From the NCBI RefSeq assembly GCF_018614095.1, contig NZ_JAGGOY010000033.1, positions 1-32,173 of the forward strand: 32,173 nucleotides of DNA, given 5' to 3'. Made by a program: the position numbers and the translations under genes. Each line of letters opens with the position of its first letter. The first letter of the stretch is position 1. The stretch comes from Streptomyces sp. ISL-87. GTDB lineage: Bacteria > Actinomycetota > Actinomycetes > Streptomycetales > Streptomycetaceae. A model generated the notes under the pieces. The model was not told where the DNA came from. It did not search any database and saw only the letters and a list, made by a program, of their open reading frames with translations. Below, piece after piece: positions 22,972 through 31,241 of this stretch.

Positions 22972-23443
22972 ACCGGCCTGCGACACGAGGGCGGCCTCGG
23001 CGACCCATCCGGCTCCGCCGGGCCGCACCATCCGGCTCCGCCGGGGACAATTTCAGCCTCGCCGGCGTTTGAGGCGCGGGTCCGGGCAGAGCCCGGTGCC
23101 CGGCGGAGCCGGGTTCCCTGGGGCTCCGCCCCAGACCCCGCGCCTCAAACGCCGGCGAGGCTGGATGTGCCGGACCGTTGGCCTGATGGCGCGGCGAGGC
23201 TGGATCTGGCCCGGCCCTGATGGCGCGGCGAGGCTGGAGTCACTTGGCCAGCTGGCCCGGCGGGGCGGAGCTGGCCCGGCGGGGCTGGAGGTGTGGCCCG
23301 TTCAGCCCGTGCATACGAGAAGGCGGGATCATGCGGACCCCCGGCCGCCTGATCCCGCCCTCTCCCCCCGTGGCCCCCCGCGGCCCCCGTCCCACCCCCG
23401 CAGGACGGGCCCCCTGGCCCCATGGTCTTTGTGGTGGTGCGCG
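22972..23443. other. Repeat-rich gap between uridine kinase and sigQ
   Basis: This is a 472-bp convergent intergenic region with no credible gene. It contains duplicated GC-rich words, for example CATCCGGCTCCGCCGGG twice (about 23006-23045), CCTGATGGCGCGGCGAGGC twice (23182-23236), GCTGGCCCGGCGGGG twice (about 23250-23290), and one long inverted repeat. All open frames are compositional artefacts. Confidence 0.7.
23054..23163. repeat. Long inverted repeat, 27-bp perfect arms
   Basis: The arms 23054-23080 and 23137-23163 are exact reverse complements (core GCCGGCGTTTGAGGCGCGGG) around a 56-bp GC-rich centre that itself folds (GGGCTCCGCCCC). The core resembles a palindromic intergenic repeat common in Streptomyces genomes. 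It lies between converging genes, so it may act as a bidirectional terminator. Confidence 0.9.
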
Positions 23444-24154
23444 CTACGCGACGAGCTCCCCGAAGGACTCCGCCTCGTCGCGGCCGAAGCTCAGCGCCTC
23501 GTCCTCCCGCAGCCGCCGAAGCGACCGCCAGATGCTCGACTTCACCGTGCCGACGCTGATGCCCAGGATCTCGGCGATCTCCGGGTCGGTCCGGCCTTCG
23601 TAGTACCGCAGCACCAGCATCGTCCGCTGCGGTTCCGGAATGCGGGCCAGCGCCTGCCACAGCACCGCGCGCAGCTCCGTACCCCGCATCGCGTCCGTGT
23701 CCGAGGCGGTCTCCGGGAGCTCCTCCGTCGGGTACTCGTTCAGCTTCCGCCGGCGCCACGCGCTGATGTGCAGGTTCGTCATCGTGCGGCGCAGGTACCC
23801 GCCGACGGCGGCCTTGTCGCTGATCCGGTCCCAGGCGCGGTACGTCGAGAACAGCGCGCTCTGCAGCAGGTCCTCGGCCTCGTGCCGGTCGCCGGTGAGG
23901 TGGAAGGCCGTCGCGTAGAGGGCGGCCCGCCGCTCCTGGACGTACGCCGTGAACTCGGCTTCCGACGAGGAGGAGGGTGAGGGCGTGGGCGAGGGTGAAA
24001 CAGCCGTCGCCGGCCGGTACGTGTTCGCGTCGATGGCCACTACGTGCGCCGGCCGCTGGCGGGTGACCGCCACCGTACGGACACCTGCCCGGCGGTTCAC
24101 ATCGTGCAGCCGCGTGACAACCGCGCTGGTGGTGGTGCTGTGCAGCGTGTTCAT
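23444..24154 (-). CDS. sigQ: SigE-type ECF sigma factor, SigQ
   Basis: The product is 236 residues. After a ~70-residue Ser/Pro-rich N-terminus come sigma region 2 (FTAYVQERRAALYATAFHLTGDRHEAEDLLQSALFSTYRAWDRI) and region 4 with its HTH (LARIPEPQRTMLVLRYYEGRTDPEIAEILGISVGTVKSSIWRSLRRLRE). The identity rests on divergence from afsQ1-afsQ2, the arrangement known for sigQ in S. coelicolor, where SigQ opposes AfsQ1/Q2 control of antibiotic production and development. ATG 24154 follows a G-rich ribosome site. The AfsQ1 box lies in the shared promoter region. Confidence 0.9.
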   Translation of the reverse strand: MNTLHSTTTSAVVTRLHDVNRRAGVRTVAVTRQRPAHVVAIDANTYRPATAVSPSPTPSPSSSSEAEFTAYVQERRAALYATAFHLTGDRHEAEDLLQSALFSTYRAWDRISDKAAVGGYLRRTMTNLHISAWRRRKLNEYPTEELPETASDTDAMRGTELRAVLWQALARIPEPQRTMLVLRYYEGRTDPEIAEILGISVGTVKSSIWRSLRRLREDEALSFGRDEAESFGELVA

Positions 24155-24260
24155 CTCGCGCCCCCCGTCGTGGAGTCTGCTTGGGTCCGCTGGTTCGTCT
24201 GGTTCGTTCCTGCGTTGATAGAAGACTGCCCCCGCGACATAACCGGGGTGTCCGCCGACT

Positions 24261-24276
24261 GTCACAGGCCTGTCAC
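24261..24276. promoter_or_regulatory. AfsQ1 box in the sigQ/afsQ1 intergenic region
   Basis: GTCAC AGGCCT GTCAC exactly fits the GTNAC-N6-GTNAC direct repeat reported for AfsQ1 binding. It lies 107 bp upstream of sigQ and 70 bp upstream of the afsQ1 start, consistent with activation of sigQ and autoregulation. Confidence 0.85.
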
Positions 24277-24345
24277 AGCGGCCCTGCCCGATGATCAATC
24301 GCACACGGGTCGAAGTCCCGACGGACCATGGGACAGAATGAGCCC

Positions 24346-25023
24346 GTGCCTTTCCTGTTGCTGATCGAGGACGACGACGCCATCCGCACGGCCCTCGAAC
24401 TCTCCCTGTCACGCCAGGGCCACCGAGTGGCCACCGCGGCGACGGGCGAGGACGGCCTGAAACTGCTGCGCGAGCAGCGGCCGGACCTGATCGTGCTGGA
24501 CGTGATGCTGCCCGGGATCGACGGCTTCGAGGTGTGCCGGCGGATCCGCCGCACCGACCAGCTGCCGATCATCCTGCTCACCGCGCGCAGTGACGACATC
24601 GATGTGGTGGTCGGCCTGGAGTCGGGCGCCGACGACTACGTGGTCAAGCCCGTCCAGGGCCGGGTGCTCGACGCCCGGATCCGGGCCGTGCTGCGCCGCG
24701 GCGAGCGCGAGGCGAGCGACTCCGCGACGTTCGGTTCCCTCGTCATCGACCGGGCCGCGATGACCGTCACGAAGAACGGGGAGGACCTCCAGCTGACCCC
24801 GACCGAGCTGCGGCTGCTGCTCGAACTCAGCCGCCGCCCCGGCCAGGCGCTCTCCCGGCAGCAGCTGCTGCGGCTGGTCTGGGAGCACGACTACCTCGGC
24901 GATTCCCGGCTCGTCGACGCGTGCGTGCAGCGGCTGCGCGCCAAGGTCGAGGAGATTCCGTCCTCGCCGACCCTGATCCGTACCGTGCGTGGTGTCGGCT
25001 ACCGGCTGGACTCCCCGCAGTGA
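24346..25023 (+). CDS. afsQ1: Response regulator AfsQ1
   Basis: The product is a 225-residue OmpR-type regulator. The receiver domain has the acidic pocket IEDDD (residues 8-11), phospho-acceptor D52 in IVLDVMLPG, the conserved Thr in LLTAR and Lys in YVVKP. The C-terminal winged helix runs from FGSLVIDRAAMTV to the recognition region (LLRLVWEHDYLGDSRLVDACVQRLRAKVEE) and ends GVGYRLDSPQ. GTG 24346 matches the known AfsQ1 N-terminus (VP-LLLIEDDD), and ATG 24328 would add six residues. It overlaps afsQ2 by 4 nt (GTGA). AfsQ1 controls nitrogen metabolism and antibiotic genes in S. coelicolor. Confidence 0.95.
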   Translation: MPFLLLIEDDDAIRTALELSLSRQGHRVATAATGEDGLKLLREQRPDLIVLDVMLPGIDGFEVCRRIRRTDQLPIILLTARSDDIDVVVGLESGADDYVVKPVQGRVLDARIRAVLRRGEREASDSATFGSLVIDRAAMTVTKNGEDLQLTPTELRLLLELSRRPGQALSRQQLLRLVWEHDYLGDSRLVDACVQRLRAKVEEIPSSPTLIRTVRGVGYRLDSPQ

Positions 25024-26507
25024 TCAAAGCTCTGTTCGCGGGCCGCCGGTGGACCAGCCTGCGGCTGCGGCTCCTGGTGGTGTTCGCGCTGGTCGCGCTG
25101 ACGGCCGCGGTCTCCGCGTCCGGGATCGCGTACTGGCTCAACCGGGAAGCCGTACTCACCCGCGTCCAGGAGGCCGCCCTCGGCGACTTCCGGCAGGAGA
25201 TGCAGAACCGGGCCGCGGCGCTGCCCGCCGACCCGACCCCGGGGGAGATGCAGCGGACCGCCGAGCTGATGGCGGGCAGCAGCCCCGGCTACAGCGTGCT
25301 GCTGGTGCACGAACGCAAGGACGGCCGCAAGGTGTTCGGGGCGGCCGGTCCCGACTCGTTCGGGCTGAACGACGTACCCAAGTCCCTTCAGCACGCGGTG
25401 AACGACCGGCAGAAGACGACGGCCGCCAACGACGCCGAGTACCACATGTACTGGCAGCGGACGAAGCCGCAGGGCAATCCGTACCTGGTCGGCGGGACGC
25501 GGATCGTGGGCGGCGGGCCGACCGGCTACATGTACAAGTCCCTCGCGCAGGAACGGGACGACCTCAACGCGCTCGGCTGGTCGCTGACCATCGCGACGGG
25601 GCTGGCGCTGCTCGTGTCCGCGCTGCTGGCGCAGGCCGCGGCGCGGACCGTGCTCAAGCCCGTGGCCAGGCTGGGAGACGCGGCGCGGCGTCTGGGCGAA
25701 GGCGAGCTGGACCACCGGCTCGACGTGTCCGGGACCGACGAACTCGCCGACCTGTCGCACACCTTCAACAAGACGGCGGAGGCACTGGAGAAGAAGGTCG
25801 CCGACATGAGCGCGCGGGAGGAGTCCAGTCGGCGCTTCGTCGCGGACATGTCGCACGAACTGCGCACTCCGCTGACGGCGTTGACGGCGGTCGCCGAGGT
25901 GCTGGAGGAGGAGGTCGACGACCTCGATCCGATGATCGCACCGGCGGTGGCGCTGGTGGTGAGCGAGACCCGGCGGCTGAACGACCTGGTGGAGAACCTG
26001 ATGGAGGTCACCCGCTTCGACGCGGGTACGGCGCGGCTGGTGCTGGACGATGTGGACGTGGCCGACCAGGTGACGGCCTGCATCGACGCGCGGGCCTGGC
26101 TCGACGCGGTCGAACTGGACGCGGAGCGGGGCATCGTGGCCCGGCTCGACCCGCGGCGGCTCGACGTCATCCTGGCCAACCTGATCGGCAACGCGCTCAA
26201 GCACGGCGGCTCGCCGGTGCGGGTGTCGGTGACCGTCGAGGGGGAGTGGCTGATCATCGCGGTCAAGGACAACGGTCCGGGTATTCCGGAGGACGTCCTG
26301 CCGCACGTCTTCGACCGGTTCTACAAGGCGAGCGCGTCCCGGCCCAAGTCGGACGGGAGCGGGCTGGGCCTGTCGATCGCGGTGGAGAACGCGCACATCC
26401 ACGGCGGCGACATCACGGCCGCCAACGCGGCGGAGGGCGGGGCGCTGTTCACGCTGCGGCTGCCGGTGGATGTGGGGAAGGTGATCGCGGGTGACGCGGA
26501 CGCGTAA
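25020..26507 (+). CDS. afsQ2: Sensor histidine kinase AfsQ2
   Basis: The product is 495 residues. TM1 spans about residues 17-40 and TM2 about 188-208, with an extracellular sensor domain between them. The HAMP domain is about 208-262, the H-box has phospho-accepting H279 (ADMSHELRTPL), and the ATPase domain shows the N-box (LIGNALKHG), G1 (DNGPGIP), F (FDRFYKA) and G2 (GSGLGLSIA). It is translationally coupled to afsQ1 through GTGA, and its end overlaps the lipoprotein gene by 17 nt. It phosphorylates AfsQ1; the signal is unknown from the sequence. Confidence 0.95.
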   Translation: MIKALFAGRRWTSLRLRLLVVFALVALTAAVSASGIAYWLNREAVLTRVQEAALGDFRQEMQNRAAALPADPTPGEMQRTAELMAGSSPGYSVLLVHERKDGRKVFGAAGPDSFGLNDVPKSLQHAVNDRQKTTAANDAEYHMYWQRTKPQGNPYLVGGTRIVGGGPTGYMYKSLAQERDDLNALGWSLTIATGLALLVSALLAQAAARTVLKPVARLGDAARRLGEGELDHRLDVSGTDELADLSHTFNKTAEALEKKVADMSAREESSRRFVADMSHELRTPLTALTAVAEVLEEEVDDLDPMIAPAVALVVSETRRLNDLVENLMEVTRFDAGTARLVLDDVDVADQVTACIDARAWLDAVELDAERGIVARLDPRRLDVILANLIGNALKHGGSPVRVSVTVEGEWLIIAVKDNGPGIPEDVLPHVFDRFYKASASRPKSDGSGLGLSIAVENAHIHGGDITAANAAEGGALFTLRLPVDVGKVIAGDADA

Positions 26508-27159
26508 GGCCGAGGCCGTCAAGGCCGCCAAGGCCGCCCTGTCCGGTGTCGTCCTGGCGATGCTGGCGTGCGGGACGTTCGGGTGCGGGATCCGGGCGAC
26601 GACGGTCCCGGTGGACGTGGGCGCGGCGCCCTCGCGGGTGTCGTGCGACACGCCCGCGCCGGAGCAGCCGGGCGGGCAGAGCGGCGTGCAGGGGTTCCGG
26701 GCCACGGTGGAACTGGTCTGCGGATCGCAGCTGGTGGGCGTGGAACGGGTGGTGCCGATTCCGGAGAAGCGGATCGCACGGGACCCCGTGGTGCTGGCGA
26801 CGCAGGCGCTGCTGGAGGCGCTGGAGCGGACGCCGTCCGAGGCGGAGCGGGACGCCGGGTTCACGACCGGGGTACCGGGCGGGCTGACGGCCGCCCCGCC
26901 GAGGCCGGGGGACCCGGCGGGGACGCTGCGGTTGAGCCGGCGGCCGGAGGATCTGCCACCGGTGGCGCTGTCGCAGATCGTGTGCACGCTGGCGGGCAGC
27001 GAGGCGGTGTCGGCGGGGCCGGGGCCGGTGGTTCTGGGCGGGCCGGACGCGGATCCGCCGCGGGCCTGGGAGTGCAGTGACGCTGTCCGCTCGCGGCCGG
27101 AGTCGGTGCCGACGCTGGGCGAACTGGTCCGCCCGACGCCGAGCCCGAGCCGCGCCTGA
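26491..27159 (+). CDS. Lipoprotein downstream of afsQ2 (SCO4905-like)
   Basis: The product is 222 residues. The start is GTG 26491 inside the afsQ2 end, so the gene belongs to the same operon. A basic N-terminus and the hydrophobic AALSGVVLAMLACGTFGC give a lipobox ending in Cys (GTFGC). The mature part has three further Cys (VSCDTPAP, ELVCGS, IVCTLAG) and a Pro-rich tail. The position after a sensor kinase gene suggests a role in signal sensing at the membrane, as the third member of the AfsQ operon. That role is inferred. Confidence 0.85.
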   Translation: MTRTRKAEAVKAAKAALSGVVLAMLACGTFGCGIRATTVPVDVGAAPSRVSCDTPAPEQPGGQSGVQGFRATVELVCGSQLVGVERVVPIPEKRIARDPVVLATQALLEALERTPSEAERDAGFTTGVPGGLTAAPPRPGDPAGTLRLSRRPEDLPPVALSQIVCTLAGSEAVSAGPGPVVLGGPDADPPRAWECSDAVRSRPESVPTLGELVRPTPSPSRA

Positions 27160-27163
27160 CGCG

Positions 27164-27889
27164 GTGGCGGACAGCGTGGGTGTGGTCGAGCGGCTCTGGC
27201 GGTACCCGGTGAAGTCAACCGGCGGCGAGCGGCTGCGCAGCGTCGAGGTCGACGGGCGGGGCCTGGTGGGCGACCGGCTGTACGCGGTGCGGGACGCGGA
27301 CGGCAAATTCGGCTCGGGCAAGAACACCCGCCGCTTCCGGCGGATGGACGGCCTGCTGCACCTGGGCTCCCGCTACCCGGACGGCGGGCGGGAGCCGGGC
27401 CTGCCAGAACTGACCGACCCGCACGGGCGCCCGGTCGCCGACCCCACCGCCTACCTGCGCGCCTACCTCGGCCGCGATGACGTCGAGCTGGCCCGCGAGG
27501 GCGAGGTCTCGCACTTCGACCAGCTTCCGCTCAGCGTCCTGACCACCGCGACCCTCGACTGGATCCGCCGCGAGGTGCCCGGCGTACCGGTCGACGAACG
27601 CCGCTTCCGGCCGAACATCCTCGTGCGCACCCCGCCCGGCACCCCGCCGTTCGTGGAGGACACGTGGATCGGCCGCCGGGCCCGCCTGGGAGACACCCTG
27701 CGCGTGGAGTTCGTACGCTCCAGCGAACGCTGTGCGATGACCAACCAGGCGCAGCGGGACCTCCCGCACTCGCCGCTGATCCTGAGGGCCATCGCCACGG
27801 CCCACGACAACCGCCTCGACGCCCTCGCCACGGTCCTGACCCCGGGAACCGCCCGGACCGGGGAAACGGTCCTGCTGGAGCGGGCCTAA
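27164..27889 (+). CDS. MOSC-domain protein
   Basis: The product is about 241 residues. The N-terminal MOSC beta-barrel (VERLWRYPVKSTGGERLRSVEVDGRGLVGDRLYAVRDADGKF) is followed by the MOSC core (RRFRPNILVRTPPG...EDTWIGRRARLGDTLRVEFVRSSERCAMTNQ), which includes the conserved Cys in SERCAMT used for sulfur binding in this superfamily (molybdenum cofactor sulfurase C-terminal type, YcbX/mARC-like). It lacks the usual ferredoxin end. GTG 27164 is 4 nt after the lipoprotein stop, and GTG 27176 is an alternative. Redox partner and substrate are unknown. Confidence 0.85.
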   Translation: MADSVGVVERLWRYPVKSTGGERLRSVEVDGRGLVGDRLYAVRDADGKFGSGKNTRRFRRMDGLLHLGSRYPDGGREPGLPELTDPHGRPVADPTAYLRAYLGRDDVELAREGEVSHFDQLPLSVLTTATLDWIRREVPGVPVDERRFRPNILVRTPPGTPPFVEDTWIGRRARLGDTLRVEFVRSSERCAMTNQAQRDLPHSPLILRAIATAHDNRLDALATVLTPGTARTGETVLLERA

Positions 27890-27933
27890 GACCGACCGGC
27901 AATAGGCGTCCGAGAGGTGGGGCGGCATCACAA

Positions 27934-27999
27934 CGGGCACGGGTCCACGTGATCATGGAGTTCTCTACGCTCAGTGATCACGAAGGACGGCCGTGCCCG
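27934..27999. repeat. Imperfect inverted repeat between MOSC and NmrA-like genes
   Basis: Arms 27934-27955 and 27975-27999 share CGGGCACGG at the outer side and GTGATCA at the inner side, with an imperfect middle. The loop is about 19 nt and contains ATG 27955, the start of a 33-codon ORF (MEFSTLSDHEGRPCPRVVLA...). It may be a small transposable repeat or an RNA hairpin. Confidence 0.6.
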
Positions 28000-28173
28000 C
28001 GCGTGGTGCTCGCGCTGGTCCACGGCTCGGGCTACGAGCGCACTGACGCGCAGTGAGGGGGGAAGCGGATCAACGCGGGCTGGTCGGTGTTCTAGCCTGT
28101 GGCGTTCCGTCACCCCTTGTTATCGCTCGGGTACGTTGAGCTGTCGGCGGTTGAGCCCGGGGAGTGAGCGAAG

Positions 28174-29043
28174 ATGGCGACGGTGCTGGTGACGGGCGCG
28201 GCGGGGAACGTCGGCTCGAAGGTCGTCGGGGAGCTCCAGGGCCGTGGGATTCCCGTCCGGGCCTTCGTGCGGGACCCGGGCCGCGCGGCCGCCGTCCTCG
28301 GCGGTGACGCCGAGTTGGTGCAGGGCGACTTCGCCGAGCCCGCGTCGGTCCGCCAGGCCCTCGACGGTGTCGAGCGGCTGTTCCTGATCTGCGCGAACCA
28401 CCCCCAGCAGGTCGAGTACGGGACGCGGGCGATCGACGCGGCAGCAAGCGCCGGGGTCCGGCAGGTGGTCATGCTGTCCACGATCGGCGCCGAGGCCGGG
28501 TCCCCGACGATGTTCTTCGACCAGCACGGCCGGATCGAGGAGCACCTGCGCGGCTCGGGAGTCCCGGCGGTGGTTCTGCGCTCCAGCCACATGATGTCGA
28601 ACATCCTCGGTTCTGCCGCGACCATCCGGCAGGCCGACCGTTTCTTCCTGCCCGCCGGTGACGCGCGGATCGCGATGATCGATCCACGGGATGTCGCCGC
28701 AGCGGCGGCCTCGGTGCTGAGCACGGCGGTGCAGGGCGGGCGGACCTATGTCCTCACCGGCCCGGAGGTGATCACCTACGGGGAGGTCGCACGGCAGCTG
28801 TCGAGCGCGCTGGGCCGCCCGATCGAGTACGTGGCGGTGCCGGACGAGGCGGCTGCCGCCGGGATGGCTCAGGCGGGTGTGCCGCCGTGGCTGGCGGAGC
28901 AGGTGGTGGCCGCCTTCGGGGCACTGCGTGACGGCGTCAACTCGTCCACCACGGGCGCGGTACGGGAGCTGACCGACCGTGAGCCGCGCGGCATCGAGGA
29001 CTTCGCACGCTGGGCGGCTCCGCTGCTGTCCGGTTCGGCCTAA
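28174..29043 (+). CDS. NmrA-family NAD(P)-binding protein
   Basis: The product is 289 residues. The Rossmann start is MATVLVTGAAGNVGSKVV with the GxxGxxG dinucleotide loop. R in VRAFVRDPGRA suggests NADP preference. NmrA-like elements are VVMLSTIGAEAGSPTMFFDQHGRIEEHLRGSGVPAVVLRSSHMMSNIL and IDPRDVAAAAASVL, with the C-terminal TYVLTGPEVITYGEVARQLSSALGRPIEY. It lacks the SDR YxxxK catalytic pair in the usual place. It is likely a redox sensor or quinone-reductase-like protein. A GGGGAGTGAG ribosome site supports ATG 28174. Confidence 0.88.
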   Translation: MATVLVTGAAGNVGSKVVGELQGRGIPVRAFVRDPGRAAAVLGGDAELVQGDFAEPASVRQALDGVERLFLICANHPQQVEYGTRAIDAAASAGVRQVVMLSTIGAEAGSPTMFFDQHGRIEEHLRGSGVPAVVLRSSHMMSNILGSAATIRQADRFFLPAGDARIAMIDPRDVAAAAASVLSTAVQGGRTYVLTGPEVITYGEVARQLSSALGRPIEYVAVPDEAAAAGMAQAGVPPWLAEQVVAAFGALRDGVNSSTTGAVRELTDREPRGIEDFARWAAPLLSGSA

Positions 29044-29061
29044 GAGCCTCCGGCAACTGGA

Positions 29062-29316
29062 TCACTTGAGGCGGCGTGTGGTGGGGCGCCCGTCCCAGCG
29101 GTAGTGGGTGGCGGCTCGGCGGATCAGCATGCGGAACGTGACGAGTGCGGCGGCCAGGTGGAGGTAGAACTCCACGACGGTGCTGTTCTTCTCGGTGCAG
29201 CGCCTCAGCTTGCCGTAGCCGTTCATCCACGAGTGTTTTCGTTCTACGACCCATCGCTTGCCGGCCTGGATCGGGGCGGGTACGCCCTTGCGGGCGATCT
29301 CGCCCGTGAAGCCCAA
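29062..29316 (-). pseudogene. IS5-family (IS427-like) transposase C-terminal remnant
   Basis: An open frame of 84 residues reads GFTGEIARKGVPAPIQAGKRWVVERKHSWMNGYGKLRRCTEKNSTVVEFYLHLAAALVTFRMLIRRA, the C-terminal end of IS5/IS427 transposases. The catalytic Glu is in WVVERxHSW and the element normally ends RPTTRRLK just before its stop. The N-terminal two-thirds are missing. The right IS end probably lies at about 29045-29055 (GAGCCTCCGGCAACTGGATCAC), immediately after the NmrA-like stop. Confidence 0.85.
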
Positions 29317-29325
29317 CTCCCGAAG

Positions 29326-29355
29326 AAGCCCCCCGGGCCGAGGCTCGGGGGGCTT
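29326..29355. terminator. GC-rich terminator hairpin
   Basis: The 10-bp stem AAGCCCCCCG / CGGGGGGCTT has a 10-nt loop. It lies at the IS-remnant edge and may terminate either direction. Confidence 0.65.
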
Positions 29356-29563
29356 TCGGGCGGAACGGGGTGGCCCGGTCCCGGCGGACGGGCCGGGACC
29401 GGGCCGGTCCAGGGGGCCGAAGCCCCGGCCCCGTGCCCGACGGACGGAGTCCGGCGCAGCGGCACGAAGCCGGTGAGGCCCCTGGGGCCGAGCCGCGCGA
29501 GCGGCGCGGGAAGGATCGGTCGGGCGGAGTCCGGCGCAGCCGCGCGAGCGGCGTGGGGAGGAC
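29356..29563. repeat. Duplicated GC-rich words after the mutase gene
   Basis: CGGAGTCCGGCGCAGC occurs twice (about 29447-29462 and 29525-29540) and a CGCGCGAGCGGCG-type word follows each copy. No gene is seen. It is the intergenic region after the PNP-mutase operon. Confidence 0.6.
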
Positions 29564-31213
29564 TCAGATGCCTGCGGCTGCTGCCAGGTCCTTTTTGATG
29601 GCGTTCAGGATTTCCTGGCCGCGGGTGCGGGCCGGGGCGAGGTCGGAGGCCTCGGGGACCGGGACCACGACCTCCAGGTAGCACTTCAGCTTCGGCTCCG
29701 TGCCCGACGGGCGGACGATCACCCGGGCCTTGTACGCGCCGTCGAGGTAATAGCGCAGGCCGTCCGTGGGCGGGAGGGACTCCGTGCCCTTGGTGAGGTC
29801 CTCCGCGGAGACGACCTGGAGGCCCGCCAGCGAGACGGGGGGCTCCGCGCGCAGCGCGGCCATCGCCGAGGCGATGACCGACAGGTCCGAGACGCGGACC
29901 GACAGCTGGTCGGTGGCGTGCAGGCCGTGCTCCATCGCCAGGTCGTCCAGCAGGTCGGTCAGGGTGCGGCCCTGCTCCTTGAGCTCCGACGCCAGTTCGG
30001 CCACCAGCAGGGCGGCGGTGATGCCGTCCTTGTCGCGGACGCCCTCGGGGTCCACGCAGTAGCCGAGCGCCTCCTCGTAGCCGTAGCGCAGTCCCTCGAC
30101 GCGGGAGATCCACTTGAAACCGGTGAGGGTTTCCTCGTAGCCCACGCCTGCGGCCTCTGCGATGCGGCCCAGGAGGGAGGACGAGACGATGGACTCCGCG
30201 AAGACGCCGCTCGCGCCCTTGTGGACCAGGTGGGCGGCCAGCAGCGCGCCGACCTCGTCGCCGCGCAGCATCCGCCAGCCGCCGTTGGCCGGGACGGCCA
30301 CGGCGCAGCGGTCCGCGTCCGGGTCGTTCGCGATCACGATGTCCGGCTGCACCTCGGCGGCCTTCGCGAAGGACAGGTCCATCGCGCCCGGCTCCTCCGG
30401 GTTGGGGAAGGCCACCGTGGGGAACGCCGGGTCCGGCTCCGCCTGCTCGGCGACGAGCACCGGCGTCGGGAAGCCGTGCCGGGCGAAGGCCGCCATGACG
30501 ACGTCCTTGCCGACGCCGTGCATGGCCGTGTAGACGCTCCGGATGCCCCGGGGCGACCCGGGGGTCAGGACGGCGTCCGTACGGGCCAGGTAGGCCTCCA
30601 GGACCTCGTCGCCGAGGTCTTCCCAGCCGGAGGAAGGGCGGGGGACCGAGGCGAGGGTGTCCACGCGCTCGATCTCCGCTGCGATCTCCGCGTCCGCCGG
30701 GGAGACGATCTGTGAGCCGTCGCCGAGGTACACCTTGTAGCCGTTGTCCCGGGGAGGGTTGTGGCTCGCGGTCACCTCGACGCCGGCGACGGCGCCCAGG
30801 TGCCGTATGGCGTACGCGAGGACGGGTGTCGGCAGCGGGCGGGGCAGGACCGCGGCGCGCAGACCGGCGCCGGTCATGACGGCCGCGGTGTCGCGGGCGA
30901 AGTCCGCCGACTTGTAGCGCGCGTCATAGCCGACGACGACCAGGCCGTCGGTGTGGCCCTGGGCCTTCAGGTAGGCCGCGAGGCCCGCCGCGGCCCGGAT
31001 GACCACCGAGCGGTTCATCCGCATCGGGCCGGCGCCGATCTCACCGCGCAGTCCGGCGGTGCCGAACTGGAGGGTGCCGGAGAAACGGTCCGCGAGCTCC
31101 GCGGTGTCGCCCGCCTCGATGAGCTTGGCGAGTTCGTCCGCCGTCTCGGGGTCGGGGTCCTCCGCCAGCCAGGCCTGGGCCCGGATGATCAGGTCGTCCT
31201 GCACTTCCTGCAC
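29564..31213 (-). CDS. Phospho-sugar mutase (phosphomannomutase/phosphoglucomutase family)
   Basis: This is a full-length 549-residue alpha-D-phosphohexomutase. Phosphoserine S150 is in VTASHNPP, the Mg site is D297/D299/D301 in NDPDADR, the sugar-binding EEALGYCVD follows, and the C-terminal phosphate loop is RPSGTEPKLK. It is preceded by PNP on the same strand with a 28-bp gap, so the two are one operon. The context supports a phosphopentomutase role (ribose- or deoxyribose-1-phosphate to 5-phosphate), linking PNP to DeoC. Family members can also act on hexoses. GTG 31213 is the probable start. Confidence 0.92.
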   Translation of the reverse strand: MQEVQDDLIIRAQAWLAEDPDPETADELAKLIEAGDTAELADRFSGTLQFGTAGLRGEIGAGPMRMNRSVVIRAAAGLAAYLKAQGHTDGLVVVGYDARYKSADFARDTAAVMTGAGLRAAVLPRPLPTPVLAYAIRHLGAVAGVEVTASHNPPRDNGYKVYLGDGSQIVSPADAEIAAEIERVDTLASVPRPSSGWEDLGDEVLEAYLARTDAVLTPGSPRGIRSVYTAMHGVGKDVVMAAFARHGFPTPVLVAEQAEPDPAFPTVAFPNPEEPGAMDLSFAKAAEVQPDIVIANDPDADRCAVAVPANGGWRMLRGDEVGALLAAHLVHKGASGVFAESIVSSSLLGRIAEAAGVGYEETLTGFKWISRVEGLRYGYEEALGYCVDPEGVRDKDGITAALLVAELASELKEQGRTLTDLLDDLAMEHGLHATDQLSVRVSDLSVIASAMAALRAEPPVSLAGLQVVSAEDLTKGTESLPPTDGLRYYLDGAYKARVIVRPSGTEPKLKCYLEVVVPVPEASDLAPARTRGQEILNAIKKDLAAAAGI

Positions 31214-31241
31214 TACTTCCGCCTTACCTCTCGTAGGTCGC

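Noticed and set aside
24999..27218. 739-residue minus-strand open frame
   Set aside because: It is the antisense of afsQ2 and the lipoprotein gene. Its product is Arg/Pro/Gly/His-rich with no domain, while the plus strand has clear kinase motifs.
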